34,507 nt of DNA from Heliobacterium chlorum (GTDB taxonomy: Bacteria; Bacillota; Desulfitobacteriia; Heliobacteriales; Heliobacteriaceae), in assembly GCF_014502795.1 (NCBI RefSeq), contig NZ_JACVHF010000028.1, forward strand, positions 1-34,507, read 5' to 3'. The notes beneath the pieces were generated by a model that was given only the letters and a program-made list of their open reading frames with translations, was not told the DNA's origin and ran no database searches. Numbering within the stretch: the stretch's first letter is position 1; every line of letters begins with the position of its first letter. Both the position numbers and the translations under genes were made by a program. Below are positions 7,915-16,010 of the stretch, in pieces.

Positions 7915-8358
7915 ATGGATCGAGATGAACTATTAAAGTTAGATAATCAACTCTGTTTTACCATTTACGCCTGTTCAAGGGAAATCATCCGGATATACCG
8001 GCCTTTTTTAGCGGAACTCGGCCTAACTTATACGCAGTATGTGGTTTTATTAGTGCTCTGGGAGAAAGACGACATCACGCTAAAGGAACTTGGAGAACAC
8101 CTTTACCTCGACTCCGGGACACTGACACCTCTGCTAAAAAAAATGGAAGCCGCCGGACTATTGTTCCGACAGCGCAGCCATGACGATGAGCGGCATATCT
8201 TCATTCGCTTAACGGAGCAGGGAAAAGAATTAAAAAATGCCGCTTATGAGACACTCCAAAAAGCTTTTTGCAACATGCCCATATCCATGGAGGAGGCCAG
8301 CTCTATACGGGAACAGTTAAAGAGCTTGCTTCACAGACTGCCCTCTGTCCGCGGATAG
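7915..8358 (+). CDS. OhrR-like MarR-family redox-sensing regulator
   Basis: 147 residues. It has the characteristic OhrR N-terminus LDNQLCFTIY with Cys14, corresponding to the peroxide-reactive Cys15 of Bacillus OhrR. It also has LGLTYTQYVVLLVLWE, LYLDSGTLTPLLKKME and the wing SHDDERHIFIRLT. OhrR proteins are dimeric winged-helix repressors released from DNA when the cysteine is oxidised by organic hydroperoxide or similar. No ohr gene is next to it; the neighbour is the EFR1 flavodoxin-ferredoxin, so its regulon may differ from classic OhrR. The palindrome at 7009-7030 is a likely target. Only the single N-terminal Cys appears in the sensing position (the one-Cys type), although Cys19 and Cys126 also exist. 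Confidence 0.92.
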   Translation: MDRDELLKLDNQLCFTIYACSREIIRIYRPFLAELGLTYTQYVVLLVLWEKDDITLKELGEHLYLDSGTLTPLLKKMEAAGLLFRQRSHDDERHIFIRLTEQGKELKNAAYETLQKAFCNMPISMEEASSIREQLKSLLHRLPSVRG

Positions 8359-8365
8359 GTAAAAC

Positions 8366-8413
8366 AAAAAACGCCCCAAGAATGAGTATCTATACATTCT
8401 TGGGGCGTTTTCG
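8366..8413. terminator. Bidirectional terminator after the MarR gene
   Basis: AAAAACGCCCCAAGAATG pairs with CATTCTTGGGGCGTTTT; loop of about 10 bases. Serves the MarR operon and the converging DUF2461 gene. Confidence 0.9.
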
Positions 8414-8459
8414 TCTTCTCCACACAATCTCACATACAAACAGCTTTTTAGGCGATCTC

Positions 8460-9149
8460 TCACCTTGCCCCTAGGCTTCTCAAATTCAAGAAAAAGTGAT
8501 AGATCGGTGCCAACGTTCCAAAACCATCGGCCAATTCTTGAATCAAGTCGGGCCGGAACAGGCGCTCATCAACATTTTTGTTGCAGACGAAGTAGATATC
8601 TTTTCGTTGGTACCATTCTTTCCACTCATCAGGCAGATCGGGATTGAGGATTCGTTTATATTTCTCGCCTTCTAGACTAAAGGTTTCTTGCCCTTTGTAC
8701 AGAGAATGTATGTTTAAAAAGGCTTTATCTTGACCGTCGATCAGGCCCCGTATTTCATACAGGGTTTCCTTCGGGATGCTGTAAAAGCCCATACCATACC
8801 GGTAATAGTCGGGGAATAGCTCAAAAAAGAAAACCGGTTCTGTCTTCCAATCCTTGTAGTTTCTTTTGAAAGAGACCCACATATTGGCCCGGTAAGGGCT
8901 TTTGTCTTTGGAAAAGCGGGTATCCCGATTGATTCTGGAGATACATCGCTTCGGGTTTGCCTCTATGAACAAATCGATGGACTGCATGTACGGAGAAAGA
9001 GCGAGGACCATGTCCTGGAGTGGTTCCATCAAGTGCTGTTTATAGCGGACCCGGTTTTCTTCAAACCATTCTTTGTTGTTGTTCGCTCTCAGATCGGCGA
9101 GAAAACGAATCGTTTCGGTTGAAAATCCTTGAAACTGGTCTTTCCCCAT
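8460..9149 (-). CDS. DUF2461 family protein
   Basis: About 229 residues. Matches the DUF2461 (TIGR02453) pattern: FLADLRANNNKEWFEENR near the N-terminus, then RINRDTRFSKDKSPYRANMW. The family is widespread, soluble and of unknown biochemical function. I place the start at the ATG at 9149 because GGTGAT, complementary to the 16S tail, lies 4 bases before it. GTG at 9158 and ATG at 9155 are in frame but sit inside that ribosome site. It is 53 bp downstream of the transglutaminase-like gene on the same strand and may be cotranscribed with it. Confidence 0.88.
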   Translation of the reverse strand: MGKDQFQGFSTETIRFLADLRANNNKEWFEENRVRYKQHLMEPLQDMVLALSPYMQSIDLFIEANPKRCISRINRDTRFSKDKSPYRANMWVSFKRNYKDWKTEPVFFFELFPDYYRYGMGFYSIPKETLYEIRGLIDGQDKAFLNIHSLYKGQETFSLEGEKYKRILNPDLPDEWKEWYQRKDIYFVCNKNVDERLFRPDLIQELADGFGTLAPIYHFFLNLRSLGAR

Positions 9150-9202
9150 ACTCATCACCCCTTTTGTCTATATTCGCTTGTCCTTTTACACTAACAACCC
9201 AC

Positions 9203-9808
9203 TTATACTTCCGCTGGCAAATGGGCCAATAGCTCCTCAACCGTCTTACTATGTGTGAGAGCATGGACTGCGTTCGTGCTGGGACGTACATAAATCATGA
9301 GGTCCTCTTGCTCCCCCAGTTCGGTTCGCACCTCAAAGGCTAACTTTTCCTCGACCGTGGAAAACTCGGCCGTGACGCCGGCTTTATTTCCCCGGGCATC
9401 AAGCCGGATCCACTTCTTTAGGCTCTCTATGTACACCGCGTTTAACCCGTGCAACACCAACCAGGGCTTGTCCTCATCATCTAAGACCAGCTTCTGGTAG
9501 CAAAAGCCCGTAGGTATGCCTAAACTTCGAAGTAGTGCCGCCAGTAAGTGCGCCTTCGCATAGCAAATCCCTTGTCGATGTTCCAGCGCTTCTGAGGCTT
9601 TGCAAGTCACCACGGTTCCTTGAATGTCTACGGAGTGTGCAATTTCATCTCTGACAAAGTGATATACGGTACGAATGATCTCTAGATCGTCTTGAATTCC
9701 CTCGGTAATCCGCACAGCCCTTTCTCTTATGGCAGCGACTTGATAATCGATAATGTCCGAAGACTTACGATACGCGTCCAGATCGTCTGTTTCCAAGATT
9801 AAATTCAT
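9203..9808 (-). CDS. Transglutaminase-like domain protein
   Basis: About 201 residues from the ATG at 9808. Carries the papain-like transglutaminase core with a complete triad: Cys in QGICYAKAHLLAALLRSLGI (C82), His in LHGLNAVY (H120) and Asp in WIRLDARGNK (D137). Such bacterial proteins act as transglutaminases or, more often, cysteine peptidases; the substrate is unknown. No signal peptide or membrane segment, so cytoplasmic. Start choice: the AGGGAGTGAT ribosome site is too close to the in-frame GTG (9820) and ATG (9817), so 9808 is preferred, with moderate certainty. Confidence 0.88.
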   Translation of the reverse strand: MNLILETDDLDAYRKSSDIIDYQVAAIRERAVRITEGIQDDLEIIRTVYHFVRDEIAHSVDIQGTVVTCKASEALEHRQGICYAKAHLLAALLRSLGIPTGFCYQKLVLDDEDKPWLVLHGLNAVYIESLKKWIRLDARGNKAGVTAEFSTVEEKLAFEVRTELGEQEDLMIYVRPSTNAVHALTHSKTVEELLAHLPAEV

Positions 9809-9964
9809 CGGAATCATCACTCCCTGTAACTTCTATCAGGTTACCTGGTTAGTACATCTTAAATGATTCTTTTTAAGGCAAATGATTAAGGTGTTTCACG
9901 AATGCCCGGTAATCGTTGGCTTGTTCAAGTTGACTTACTCGAAGTTAACTTCTTGTAAACCCTT

Positions 9965-10495
9965 TTATTGCCCTAGACCGTTCCGTTTTTTATAAGCCTG
10001 AATATGTCCGAGATGATGATTCCCATGCCACGCGTAAAGACCGATAGCTTTTCGAAGGCTGACATCTCCGATCTCCGGATGACGAAATACCGCGTTCAAC
10101 TGGGCAGGAGTCAACGCTCGAAGTAACCGAACCCACCGCGTATGTAAGGAATCGATCAATTGAAGAGAAACGTCCGCTGGTACATGAACAGCATCGTCGA
10201 GTTCGGCCCACTTCGCCTCTTCATAGGGTTTTATCATGGGGCTGTCTTCCGTCAGGGCCAATTTGAATCGAACAAAAGAGTTTATATGACTGTCAGCGAT
10301 ATGATGAATGACTTGACGAAGGGTCCATCCCCCGGGTCGATAGGCGGCGCCCCATTGTTCTTCCGATAAACCTTCCACTGACGTAGACAACAACCCAGGC
10401 AATGCCTCAATTTGTGCGATAAGACCGGGAATCTGTTCGTCCGAGATCTCTTGGGAAAAATCAAAGCGACCGATGGGGTATTTCAATTCATCCAT
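9965..10495 (-). CDS. yfiT: YfiT/DinB-superfamily thiol S-transferase (putative bacillithiol transferase)
   Basis: 176 residues, the length of Bacillus YfiT (BstA). The N-terminus YPIGRFDF is characteristic of YfiT. The metal-binding histidines of the DinB four-helix fold are visible in VIHHIADSH (62-70) and WHGNHHLGHI (156-165). Family members coordinate a divalent metal and conjugate bacillithiol to electrophiles such as antibiotics. The start is ATG at 10495 after AAGGAGGT with 7-base spacing; an in-frame upstream ATG at 10516 overlaps that site. If the organism makes bacillithiol, this would be a detoxification enzyme. The biosynthesis genes are not in this window. Confidence 0.9.
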   Translation of the reverse strand: MDELKYPIGRFDFSQEISDEQIPGLIAQIEALPGLLSTSVEGLSEEQWGAAYRPGGWTLRQVIHHIADSHINSFVRFKLALTEDSPMIKPYEEAKWAELDDAVHVPADVSLQLIDSLHTRWVRLLRALTPAQLNAVFRHPEIGDVSLRKAIGLYAWHGNHHLGHIQAYKKRNGLGQ

Positions 10496-10564
10496 GACCG
10501 GGACCTCCTTTTCCACTCATCGATTTGCGGTGTACTCTTTACGCATATAAGCTGCAGTACACGA

Positions 10565-10594
10565 TTATCACCATAGATTTAGCACTAGTATAAT
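10565..10594 (+). promoter_or_regulatory. Candidate promoter of the DUF1906 gene
   Basis: TTATCA (10565-10570), 18-bp spacer, perfect -10 TATAAT (10589-10594), about 90 bp before the start codon. A 7-bp inverted repeat GTGTACT/AGTACAC (10530-10562) lies just upstream. Confidence 0.5.
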
Positions 10595-10690
10595 CGCTTA
10601 TTCTCGATTTGGGATCTCTTCTTTTCAACGAAACATATCCCAAACCAAGCTGAAAAGCCCTACATATGCTGTATATATGGAGGTGTTCTC

Positions 10691-11338
10691 ATGGCCTATG
10701 AATGGGGTGTCGACTCGGCCTCCCCAGCGGATGATCAATTGCTCCAATGCGTGATCAATAATTTTGGAAAGCCACGTTTTTGGGGAAGGTACCTCACTAC
10801 CGTTCCTCGTGTCGCCAGCGGATTAACCGCTGAGGAGATATCCTTTTTGCACGGTCAAAATATCAAAATTCTTCCCATCTACAACGACTTTCGGGACGCG
10901 GTAGGTTATGGAAATGGAAAAAACGTAGCCCGTCGAGCCATCGAGAATGCAGAACGGTTAGGAGTTTCCCCGGGAACCTTTCTCTTTGCGAATATCGAGC
11001 ACTATTTTCAAGTCGATGAAGCCTGGATCCGTGGTTGGGTGGATACCCTTCGAACTTCCGGCTATAAATCGGGCATCTATCATGATCCCATCCGTGGACC
11101 CTTTAGCAGCGCCTTCTGTCGAGCGGTAAAAAGAGATGCCCGCGTCGGTGGTGAGACCGCCTTATGGAGTGCCCAACCAGAGATCACCGTGACGGGACCA
11201 CAAGATGCACCCGGCTTTTCTCCGAATAGACCGGACTGCACCGGGAATGTCTGGGCATGGCAGTATGGGCGCGATTCTAAAACATGTCCCATCGATACCA
11301 ATATGATAGATACTCAGTTACTGAATCAACTTTTCTGA
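10691..11338 (+). CDS. DUF1906 (Rv2525c-like) glycoside-hydrolase-fold protein
   Basis: 215 residues. The order GVDSASP...RFWGRYLTT...FLHGQNIKILPIYND...AIENAERLGVSPGTFLFANIEH...GIYHDPIRG...WAWQYGRD is that of the DUF1906 / glycoside-hydrolase-like TIM-barrel family found in bacterial cell-envelope proteins and some phage-type lysins. The start is ATG after GGAGGTG. There is no signal peptide, cell-wall-binding domain or TM segment, unlike many relatives; it may be cytoplasmic, released by lysis, or used in spores. The acidic residue of ANIEHYF is in the position where related GH25-like enzymes have a catalytic acid, but activity is not established. Confidence 0.82.
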   Translation: MAYEWGVDSASPADDQLLQCVINNFGKPRFWGRYLTTVPRVASGLTAEEISFLHGQNIKILPIYNDFRDAVGYGNGKNVARRAIENAERLGVSPGTFLFANIEHYFQVDEAWIRGWVDTLRTSGYKSGIYHDPIRGPFSSAFCRAVKRDARVGGETALWSAQPEITVTGPQDAPGFSPNRPDCTGNVWAWQYGRDSKTCPIDTNMIDTQLLNQLF

Positions 11339-11403
11339 AATAACGGTCTTTTGCGTTTGCCTAGGACCAAAATTTTAACGCCCCGCATCGCCCTGGAATG
11401 AGG

Positions 11404-11439
11404 AAAGACGGCTTCATCACTGAAACCGTCTTTCTCTTT
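11404..11439. terminator. Bidirectional terminator between DUF1906 and chemoreceptor genes
   Basis: AAAGACGG...CCGTCTTT hairpin with T-rich flanks, lying between two converging genes. Confidence 0.75.
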
Positions 11440-11442
11440 GAG

Positions 11443-13167
11443 TTAGACCTTGAACTTACTGACAGTGGCCTTTAAGTCCTCGGCCATTTTTTCCAACTCT
11501 TCACTGAAGGAAGCGATCTGTTCGATAGAAGCGGACTGCTCTTGCGTTGCTGCCGAAACTGTTTGCGTTTGGGCGGCAGCGTCCTTGCTAAACCGGTCAA
11601 TCTCCCTTACTGACGAAACGATTTGCTGACTGCCTGACGCCATCTGCTGGATCGCGGCCGAGATCTCACTGACTTGGTCCGAAACTTGATCGATGAGCGA
11701 GACGATTTCCTTGAATGCCTTTCCGGCACTGTTCATCACATCGGTTCCGACTTTCACTTCACGGCTTCCGTCTTTCATGGCGACCACTGCATTGCTCGTT
11801 TCGGCCTGGATCTCCGAGATCAAGTTGGCAATTTGCTGAGCCGCTTCTTGGGACTGTTCCGCGAGCTTGCGCACTTCCTCTGCGACGACGGCAAACCCCC
11901 TACCTTGTTCACCGGCACGGGCAGCTTCGATCGCCGCATTCAGTGCTAACAGGTTGGTCTGACCTGCGATCCCGGAAATCGTATCGACAATTTGCCCGAT
12001 CTCACTCGAACGTTCACCGAGCTTCGAAACTACTTGCGTGGAACTGGAAACGGACTTTTCAATGCTGTTCATTTGAATCATCGCGGCGTTTACCGCTTTA
12101 TCACCTTCGAAAGCAGCTTTGGCTGTTTTTTCTGCTACACCGGACACGACATTGGCATTGGTCGCCACCTGCTGAATGCCTGCAGACATTTGCTCGATGA
12201 CCGCCGAGGCTTCGCTGACGGCTTTTACCTGCTTATCCGCTCCTTGGGCCACTTCGGTAATAGAAGCCACCACTTGATTGGTCGCCTGAGCCGATTGAGC
12301 TGCGCTAGCCGATAATTCAGAGGTGGAAGAGGAGACATTTTCGGCGCTATGGAGCACTTGAGTCATGATGCCCCGGAGATCGGCTAAAAACTGATTGATC
12401 GCATTCGCCAAATCGCCAATCTCATCGGTGGCATCGACGTCAATCTTTTGCCTAAGATCGCCGCCGTTTTGGGCCAGTTTCGTCAATTCTCCGTACAACA
12501 GATTGACAGGTTTCGTAATCCCTCGAGTGATCCACAATGCGAACAACGCCGCCAGTATCAAACCAACAGCACTTCCACCGCCCATGGTGATTTTCGTCTT
12601 TATCTCGCCTTGCAGAAGTGCTTCGGACCGTTTGGCCAACAGGCTTTTTTCTTCTGCGTTAATGTCCGCAAGCAGTTTACGCATGCCATCCATGCTCTGC
12701 TTGCCTTTTCCCGCTTGCACGAAGGCAATGACTTCCTCCATTTTAGCTTGGCCGGTACCTACTTGACGACGTAGTTCGATCAAACGGTCAGATTCGTTGG
12801 TCAGCCATTCTTTCTCTCGTTGAAGCAGGTTCTCGATTCGTTCTTGTTGCTTTGGGTTATCAGCGGTCAGCCGTTTGATCTTGGCATAATGCTCTTGGAA
12901 ACTGCTCTTACCGTTATTATACGGTTCCAAAAATTCTTCTTTGCCCGTAAGTGCGAAACCGCGTTCACCTGTCTCCATATTGATTAAACTGGCTAAAATG
13001 GCGTCAGCTTCTCCCATGACCTCATAGGTATGTACATTAATGGCGACGGCGGCAGACTCATTAACAAATTGGATGTACGCAAAACCGATGACAGACAGCA
13101 TAATGAAGGCAACAAGTCCAAATCCCAAATAGAGTTTCTTGCCGATTTTTAGATTTTGAAGATTCAC
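11443..13167 (-). CDS. Methyl-accepting chemotaxis protein with CHASE3 sensor domain
   Basis: 574 residues. TM1 is at about 12-33. The periplasmic CHASE3-type all-helical sensor follows ([20 protein letters not shown] at 64-83 is its hallmark), with TM2 at about 195-213, a HAMP domain, and a long signalling coiled coil. The tip is [21 protein letters not shown], and the C-terminus is [10 protein letters not shown]. It couples to CheA/CheW. CHASE3 receptors sense unknown extracellular or membrane signals. The start is GTG at 13167; no ATG fits the N-terminal membrane anchor, and the ribosome site is weak. It differs from the other receptor in the window in its sensor domain but has the same signalling tip, so both could share one array. 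Confidence 0.94.
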   Translation of the reverse strand: MNLQNLKIGKKLYLGFGLVAFIMLSVIGFAYIQFVNESAAVAINVHTYEVMGEADAILASLINMETGERGFALTGKEEFLEPYNNGKSSFQEHYAKIKRLTADNPKQQERIENLLQREKEWLTNESDRLIELRRQVGTGQAKMEEVIAFVQAGKGKQSMDGMRKLLADINAEEKSLLAKRSEALLQGEIKTKITMGGGSAVGLILAALFALWITRGITKPVNLLYGELTKLAQNGGDLRQKIDVDATDEIGDLANAINQFLADLRGIMTQVLHSAENVSSSTSELSASAAQSAQATNQVVASITEVAQGADKQVKAVSEASAVIEQMSAGIQQVATNANVVSGVAEKTAKAAFEGDKAVNAAMIQMNSIEKSVSSSTQVVSKLGERSSEIGQIVDTISGIAGQTNLLALNAAIEAARAGEQGRGFAVVAEEVRKLAEQSQEAAQQIANLISEIQAETSNAVVAMKDGSREVKVGTDVMNSAGKAFKEIVSLIDQVSDQVSEISAAIQQMASGSQQIVSSVREIDRFSKDAAAQTQTVSAATQEQSASIEQIASFSEELEKMAEDLKATVSKFKV

Positions 13168-13436
13168 GTTGATCCACTTCTTTCAGATATTTTGTGAATC
13201 GTTACAAACGCCTCTCTACCGTTAAAATCCAGGTCTGTTGAACCGTACGCCAATCCCTTTTTTCGCATTTTGGTAGGTCAACACACCCTTTCGAAATCAA
13301 TTATTTTTTTATACGTAATACTCGTCACCATTCTATTTTTCTTGGGAAAATCCTTCTTTTCTCGAGTTAGATTGCTGAAAAATGAAAAAGTCTTACTCTC
13401 TTGCTTTGATACAAAAGGGTAGGGCAGTTCATCAAT

Positions 13437-14822
13437 TCATAACTTCATCCATCCATACAGAAGCGAGATTCCCTCTAGAATCTCATCGGGCGCAAGGTGT
13501 CCGTACCCTAAAAGCAGTTTATCTACATGCCTGCCTTTGCAAATGCTGTGATCGTCGACGGAAATGCAGAAAATGCCCGCTTGCTTGGCCTTTTGAGTGA
13601 ATTCGTGATCAAAGTGCATTCCCTGAAAGGCAAGGGCAATATGCAATCCAGCCGCATCTCCCCAAGGGCGCCATCCTGTACCAAAAGTATCCTTCAGATG
13701 CGATAAAAGAATTTTCCGTCGCTCTCCATATAAGCGCCGCATTTTCTGCACATGCCTGTCCAGCTTGCGTGAACCCAGATACTCGGCCAGTGAGGCCTGT
13801 TCAAAGGGCGGGCTTTGCACATCTGTATGGGTTCGAAGATACTTCCACTGGCGATGAAGGGATGGAGGCAGTACCGCGTACCCAACCCGCAAGGCCGGGA
13901 ACAGGATCTTGCTAAAGGTACCTACATAGATGACCCGTTGTGGATCCATGGCGTAAAGCGGAGCAACCGGCTCACCGCAGAAGCGAAACTCGCTGTCATA
14001 ATCATCCTCGATAATATAGAGATGGTTCTCTCGGGCAAACCGGACTAAAGCGGCCCGCCGGTTGGCTGGAAGAATGCCGCCCAAGGGAAACTGGTGGGAC
14101 GGCGTCACATAAATAGCGCCAGCGTTCCTTGGTTCAAGCTGCTCCGTCTGCAAACCCTGCTCATCGACCGGAACGGGATAGCATGGGACCTCTTTACTCC
14201 GCAGCACCCGCAGCATCCCCATATGACAGGGATCCTCGATGATGATTCCCTTTTCCCGATGACAGAGCATCTCGGAGATCAGGTGCAGCGCCTGGGTGGC
14301 GCCAGCCGTGATGAAGATGTCCTGGGAGCGAACGGTAAGGCCTTTGCTTCGAAAAAGCCAAGCGGCGATTTCCTCTCGAAGCTTCGGCAGCCCCTCCGGT
14401 CCTGTATACCCGAACTGAACCAGCGGCATCTCCTCATAGGCTTTGCGTAGAAGCTGGGACCATTGGAAACGGGGAAAATGCCGCAAATCCGGTTGCCCTG
14501 TTTGAAAGTTCGCTCGGATAGGCGGGGCGCTGGGTGTTGGTGGTTCCAAGGGTTCTGCATAGGATGGTAGGTCGACGCACACGTCCTCGGCCACTCGGGT
14601 CGGTGAACCTTGGCTGCTGACCACATATCCTTCGGCCAATAGCATTTCATAGGCCTCGCAAACCGTATTCCGGGACACCCCCAGTTGCTCGGCCAGTTCG
14701 CGGGTCGAAGGAAGTGCTTCACCCGATGGGATGTAACCCCTCGTAATTTGCTCCTTGAGCGATTGATAAATTTGACGCGTCAAAGGAATATCGCCATTTC
14801 GACGCAACTCAATTCCCCACAT
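13437..14822 (-). CDS. MocR/GabR-type transcriptional regulator (GntR HTH + aminotransferase fold)
   Basis: 461 residues. N-terminal GntR winged helix (about 11-78: IYQSLKEQITRGYIPSGEALPSTRELAEQLGVSRNTVCEAYE). C-terminal fold-type I aminotransferase-like domain with EDDYDSEFR (272-280) and the PLP lysine in GTFSKILFPALRVGY (K305). MocR proteins sense an amine or PLP compound by forming an external aldimine, and control neighbouring metabolism or transport genes. The start is ATG at 14822 after GGAGGG; a TTG at 14834 lies inside that site. It diverges from a DMT permease gene over a 120-bp region with four AACTGG/CCAGTT elements, so the permease is the likely target (inference). Confidence 0.94.
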   Translation of the reverse strand: MWGIELRRNGDIPLTRQIYQSLKEQITRGYIPSGEALPSTRELAEQLGVSRNTVCEAYEMLLAEGYVVSSQGSPTRVAEDVCVDLPSYAEPLEPPTPSAPPIRANFQTGQPDLRHFPRFQWSQLLRKAYEEMPLVQFGYTGPEGLPKLREEIAAWLFRSKGLTVRSQDIFITAGATQALHLISEMLCHREKGIIIEDPCHMGMLRVLRSKEVPCYPVPVDEQGLQTEQLEPRNAGAIYVTPSHQFPLGGILPANRRAALVRFARENHLYIIEDDYDSEFRFCGEPVAPLYAMDPQRVIYVGTFSKILFPALRVGYAVLPPSLHRQWKYLRTHTDVQSPPFEQASLAEYLGSRKLDRHVQKMRRLYGERRKILLSHLKDTFGTGWRPWGDAAGLHIALAFQGMHFDHEFTQKAKQAGIFCISVDDHSICKGRHVDKLLLGYGHLAPDEILEGISLLYGWMKL

Positions 14823-14832
14823 GGCACCCTCC

Positions 14833-14906
14833 AACTGGATTGATAGAAATCGCTGTTAACTGGCTCTTTTAGGATACCAGTTCGCCCTGTATGATTCTAG
14901 CCAGTT
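14833..14906. promoter_or_regulatory. Repeat cluster in the divergent promoter, likely MocR operator
   Basis: Four copies of one hexamer: AACTGG at 14833-14838 and 14858-14863, and its complement CCAGTT at 14877-14882 and 14901-14906. They span both divergent promoters, the arrangement expected for a dimeric MocR protein that represses itself and regulates the permease. Confidence 0.5.
14867..14895 (+). promoter_or_regulatory. Candidate promoter of the DMT permease gene
   Basis: TTTTAG (14867-14872), 17-bp spacer, TATGAT (14890-14895). The -35 is poor, consistent with activator dependence. Confidence 0.4.
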
Positions 14907-14922
14907 GATCCTCAGAATCCAA
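14894..14922 (-). promoter_or_regulatory. Candidate promoter of the MocR gene
   Basis: Minus strand TTGGAT (14917-14922), 17-bp spacer, TAGAAT (14894-14899). One CCAGTT element lies within the spacer, suggesting autorepression. Confidence 0.55.
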
Positions 14923-14942
14923 TTGCAGAAGAGGGGCTGTGT

Positions 14943-15938
14943 ATGGAAAAGAGCAAAATGGAGCATCTACAGGAATCCTTTTTCCTTTTCAGTGCGTTTA
15001 CCCTGGCTGGAACCTCTGTGATCACGGCGCGTTTTGTAACCCACCACGTAGGGACCTTTACGATTACCGTCGTGAGTATGTTTTTTGCCATACTGTGCCT
15101 TGCGCCGCTTTGCGGGAGAAAATTACCTCACGCGATCGGAACGATGGATAAAAAGCAATGGTTGATGCTGCTTTTACAAGCCTTGTTCGGAGTATTCCTA
15201 TTCCGCATGTTCTTGCTAGAAGGGCTTTTGCACACCAGCGCGGCAGAAGCCGGAATCCTGACGGGCGCAACCCCTGCCATCACGACCATACTTGCCTGGG
15301 TACTATTGAAAGAACATGCAAACAAAAAAACCTTTGCCGGGATTCTCTGCACAGTGGGTGGGATCCTTCTGGTGCAGGGAATTGTGACAAAGGGAAGTGA
15401 CTTTGCTTCTGAACATTTCTGGGGAAATATGCTGGTTCTTTTCGCCGCAGCCAGCGAATCCTTGTTCAATATATTTTCACGCATGAATTCACTCAAGACC
15501 GACGAGGCAGAAAAAGAACCCCTGGATCCGCGGGTGCAGACTTTGCTGGTTTCAGCGATGGCCCTCGGACTCTGCCTCGTTCCTGCATTGTTTGAACATC
15601 CCCTAGTATCGTTGACGACGATTGGGCTCGTGCAATGGTCGGCATTGGCTTGGTACGGAGCCATCGTGACGGCCCTGTCGTTCATCTGTTGGTTTGCCGG
15701 GATCAAACGGTGTAGTGCCTATACGGCGGCTGCTTTTTCGGGGATGATGCCCTTTACTGCTTTGATCTTGTCGGTGTGGGTACTTGGTGAGCATGCTGGC
15801 TGGGAGCAATGGTCCGGAGGGGTTCTGATCATGCTTGGTATGATTTTAATCGGATTGAGAGATGGAAAACGAGATGATCAATCAGAACGAGACCTTTCCA
15901 TCATCCTATCGGACAATGTCCACTATGACAGGAGATAG
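14943..15938 (+). CDS. DMT-superfamily permease (EamA domains)
   Basis: 331 residues with about ten hydrophobic segments arranged as two EamA repeats. The second repeat includes AWYGAIVTALSFICWFAGIKRCSAYTAAAFSGMMPFTALILSVWVLGE in family style. Drug/metabolite transporters of this group usually export amino acids or metabolites. The start is ATG after GAGGGG. It is divergent from a MocR regulator, a common pairing in which the regulator senses a vitamin B6- or amine-type ligand. The exact substrate cannot be inferred. A hydrophilic tail of about 25 residues follows the last helix. Confidence 0.92.
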   Translation: MEKSKMEHLQESFFLFSAFTLAGTSVITARFVTHHVGTFTITVVSMFFAILCLAPLCGRKLPHAIGTMDKKQWLMLLLQALFGVFLFRMFLLEGLLHTSAAEAGILTGATPAITTILAWVLLKEHANKKTFAGILCTVGGILLVQGIVTKGSDFASEHFWGNMLVLFAAASESLFNIFSRMNSLKTDEAEKEPLDPRVQTLLVSAMALGLCLVPALFEHPLVSLTTIGLVQWSALAWYGAIVTALSFICWFAGIKRCSAYTAAAFSGMMPFTALILSVWVLGEHAGWEQWSGGVLIMLGMILIGLRDGKRDDQSERDLSIILSDNVHYDRR

Positions 15939-16010
15939 CATACTGGTGATACGTCTCTTGGTATCGGGTCAAACTCGCTGAACTGACAAGAACCGTCTGT
16001 ACGATGGGAG

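Noticed and set aside
9836..9955. Palindrome CAGGT-T-ACCTG and AAGTTGACTT/AAGTTAACTT hairpin upstream of the transglutaminase-like gene
   Set aside because: Too short or without a T tract; no promoter of quality could be tied to them.
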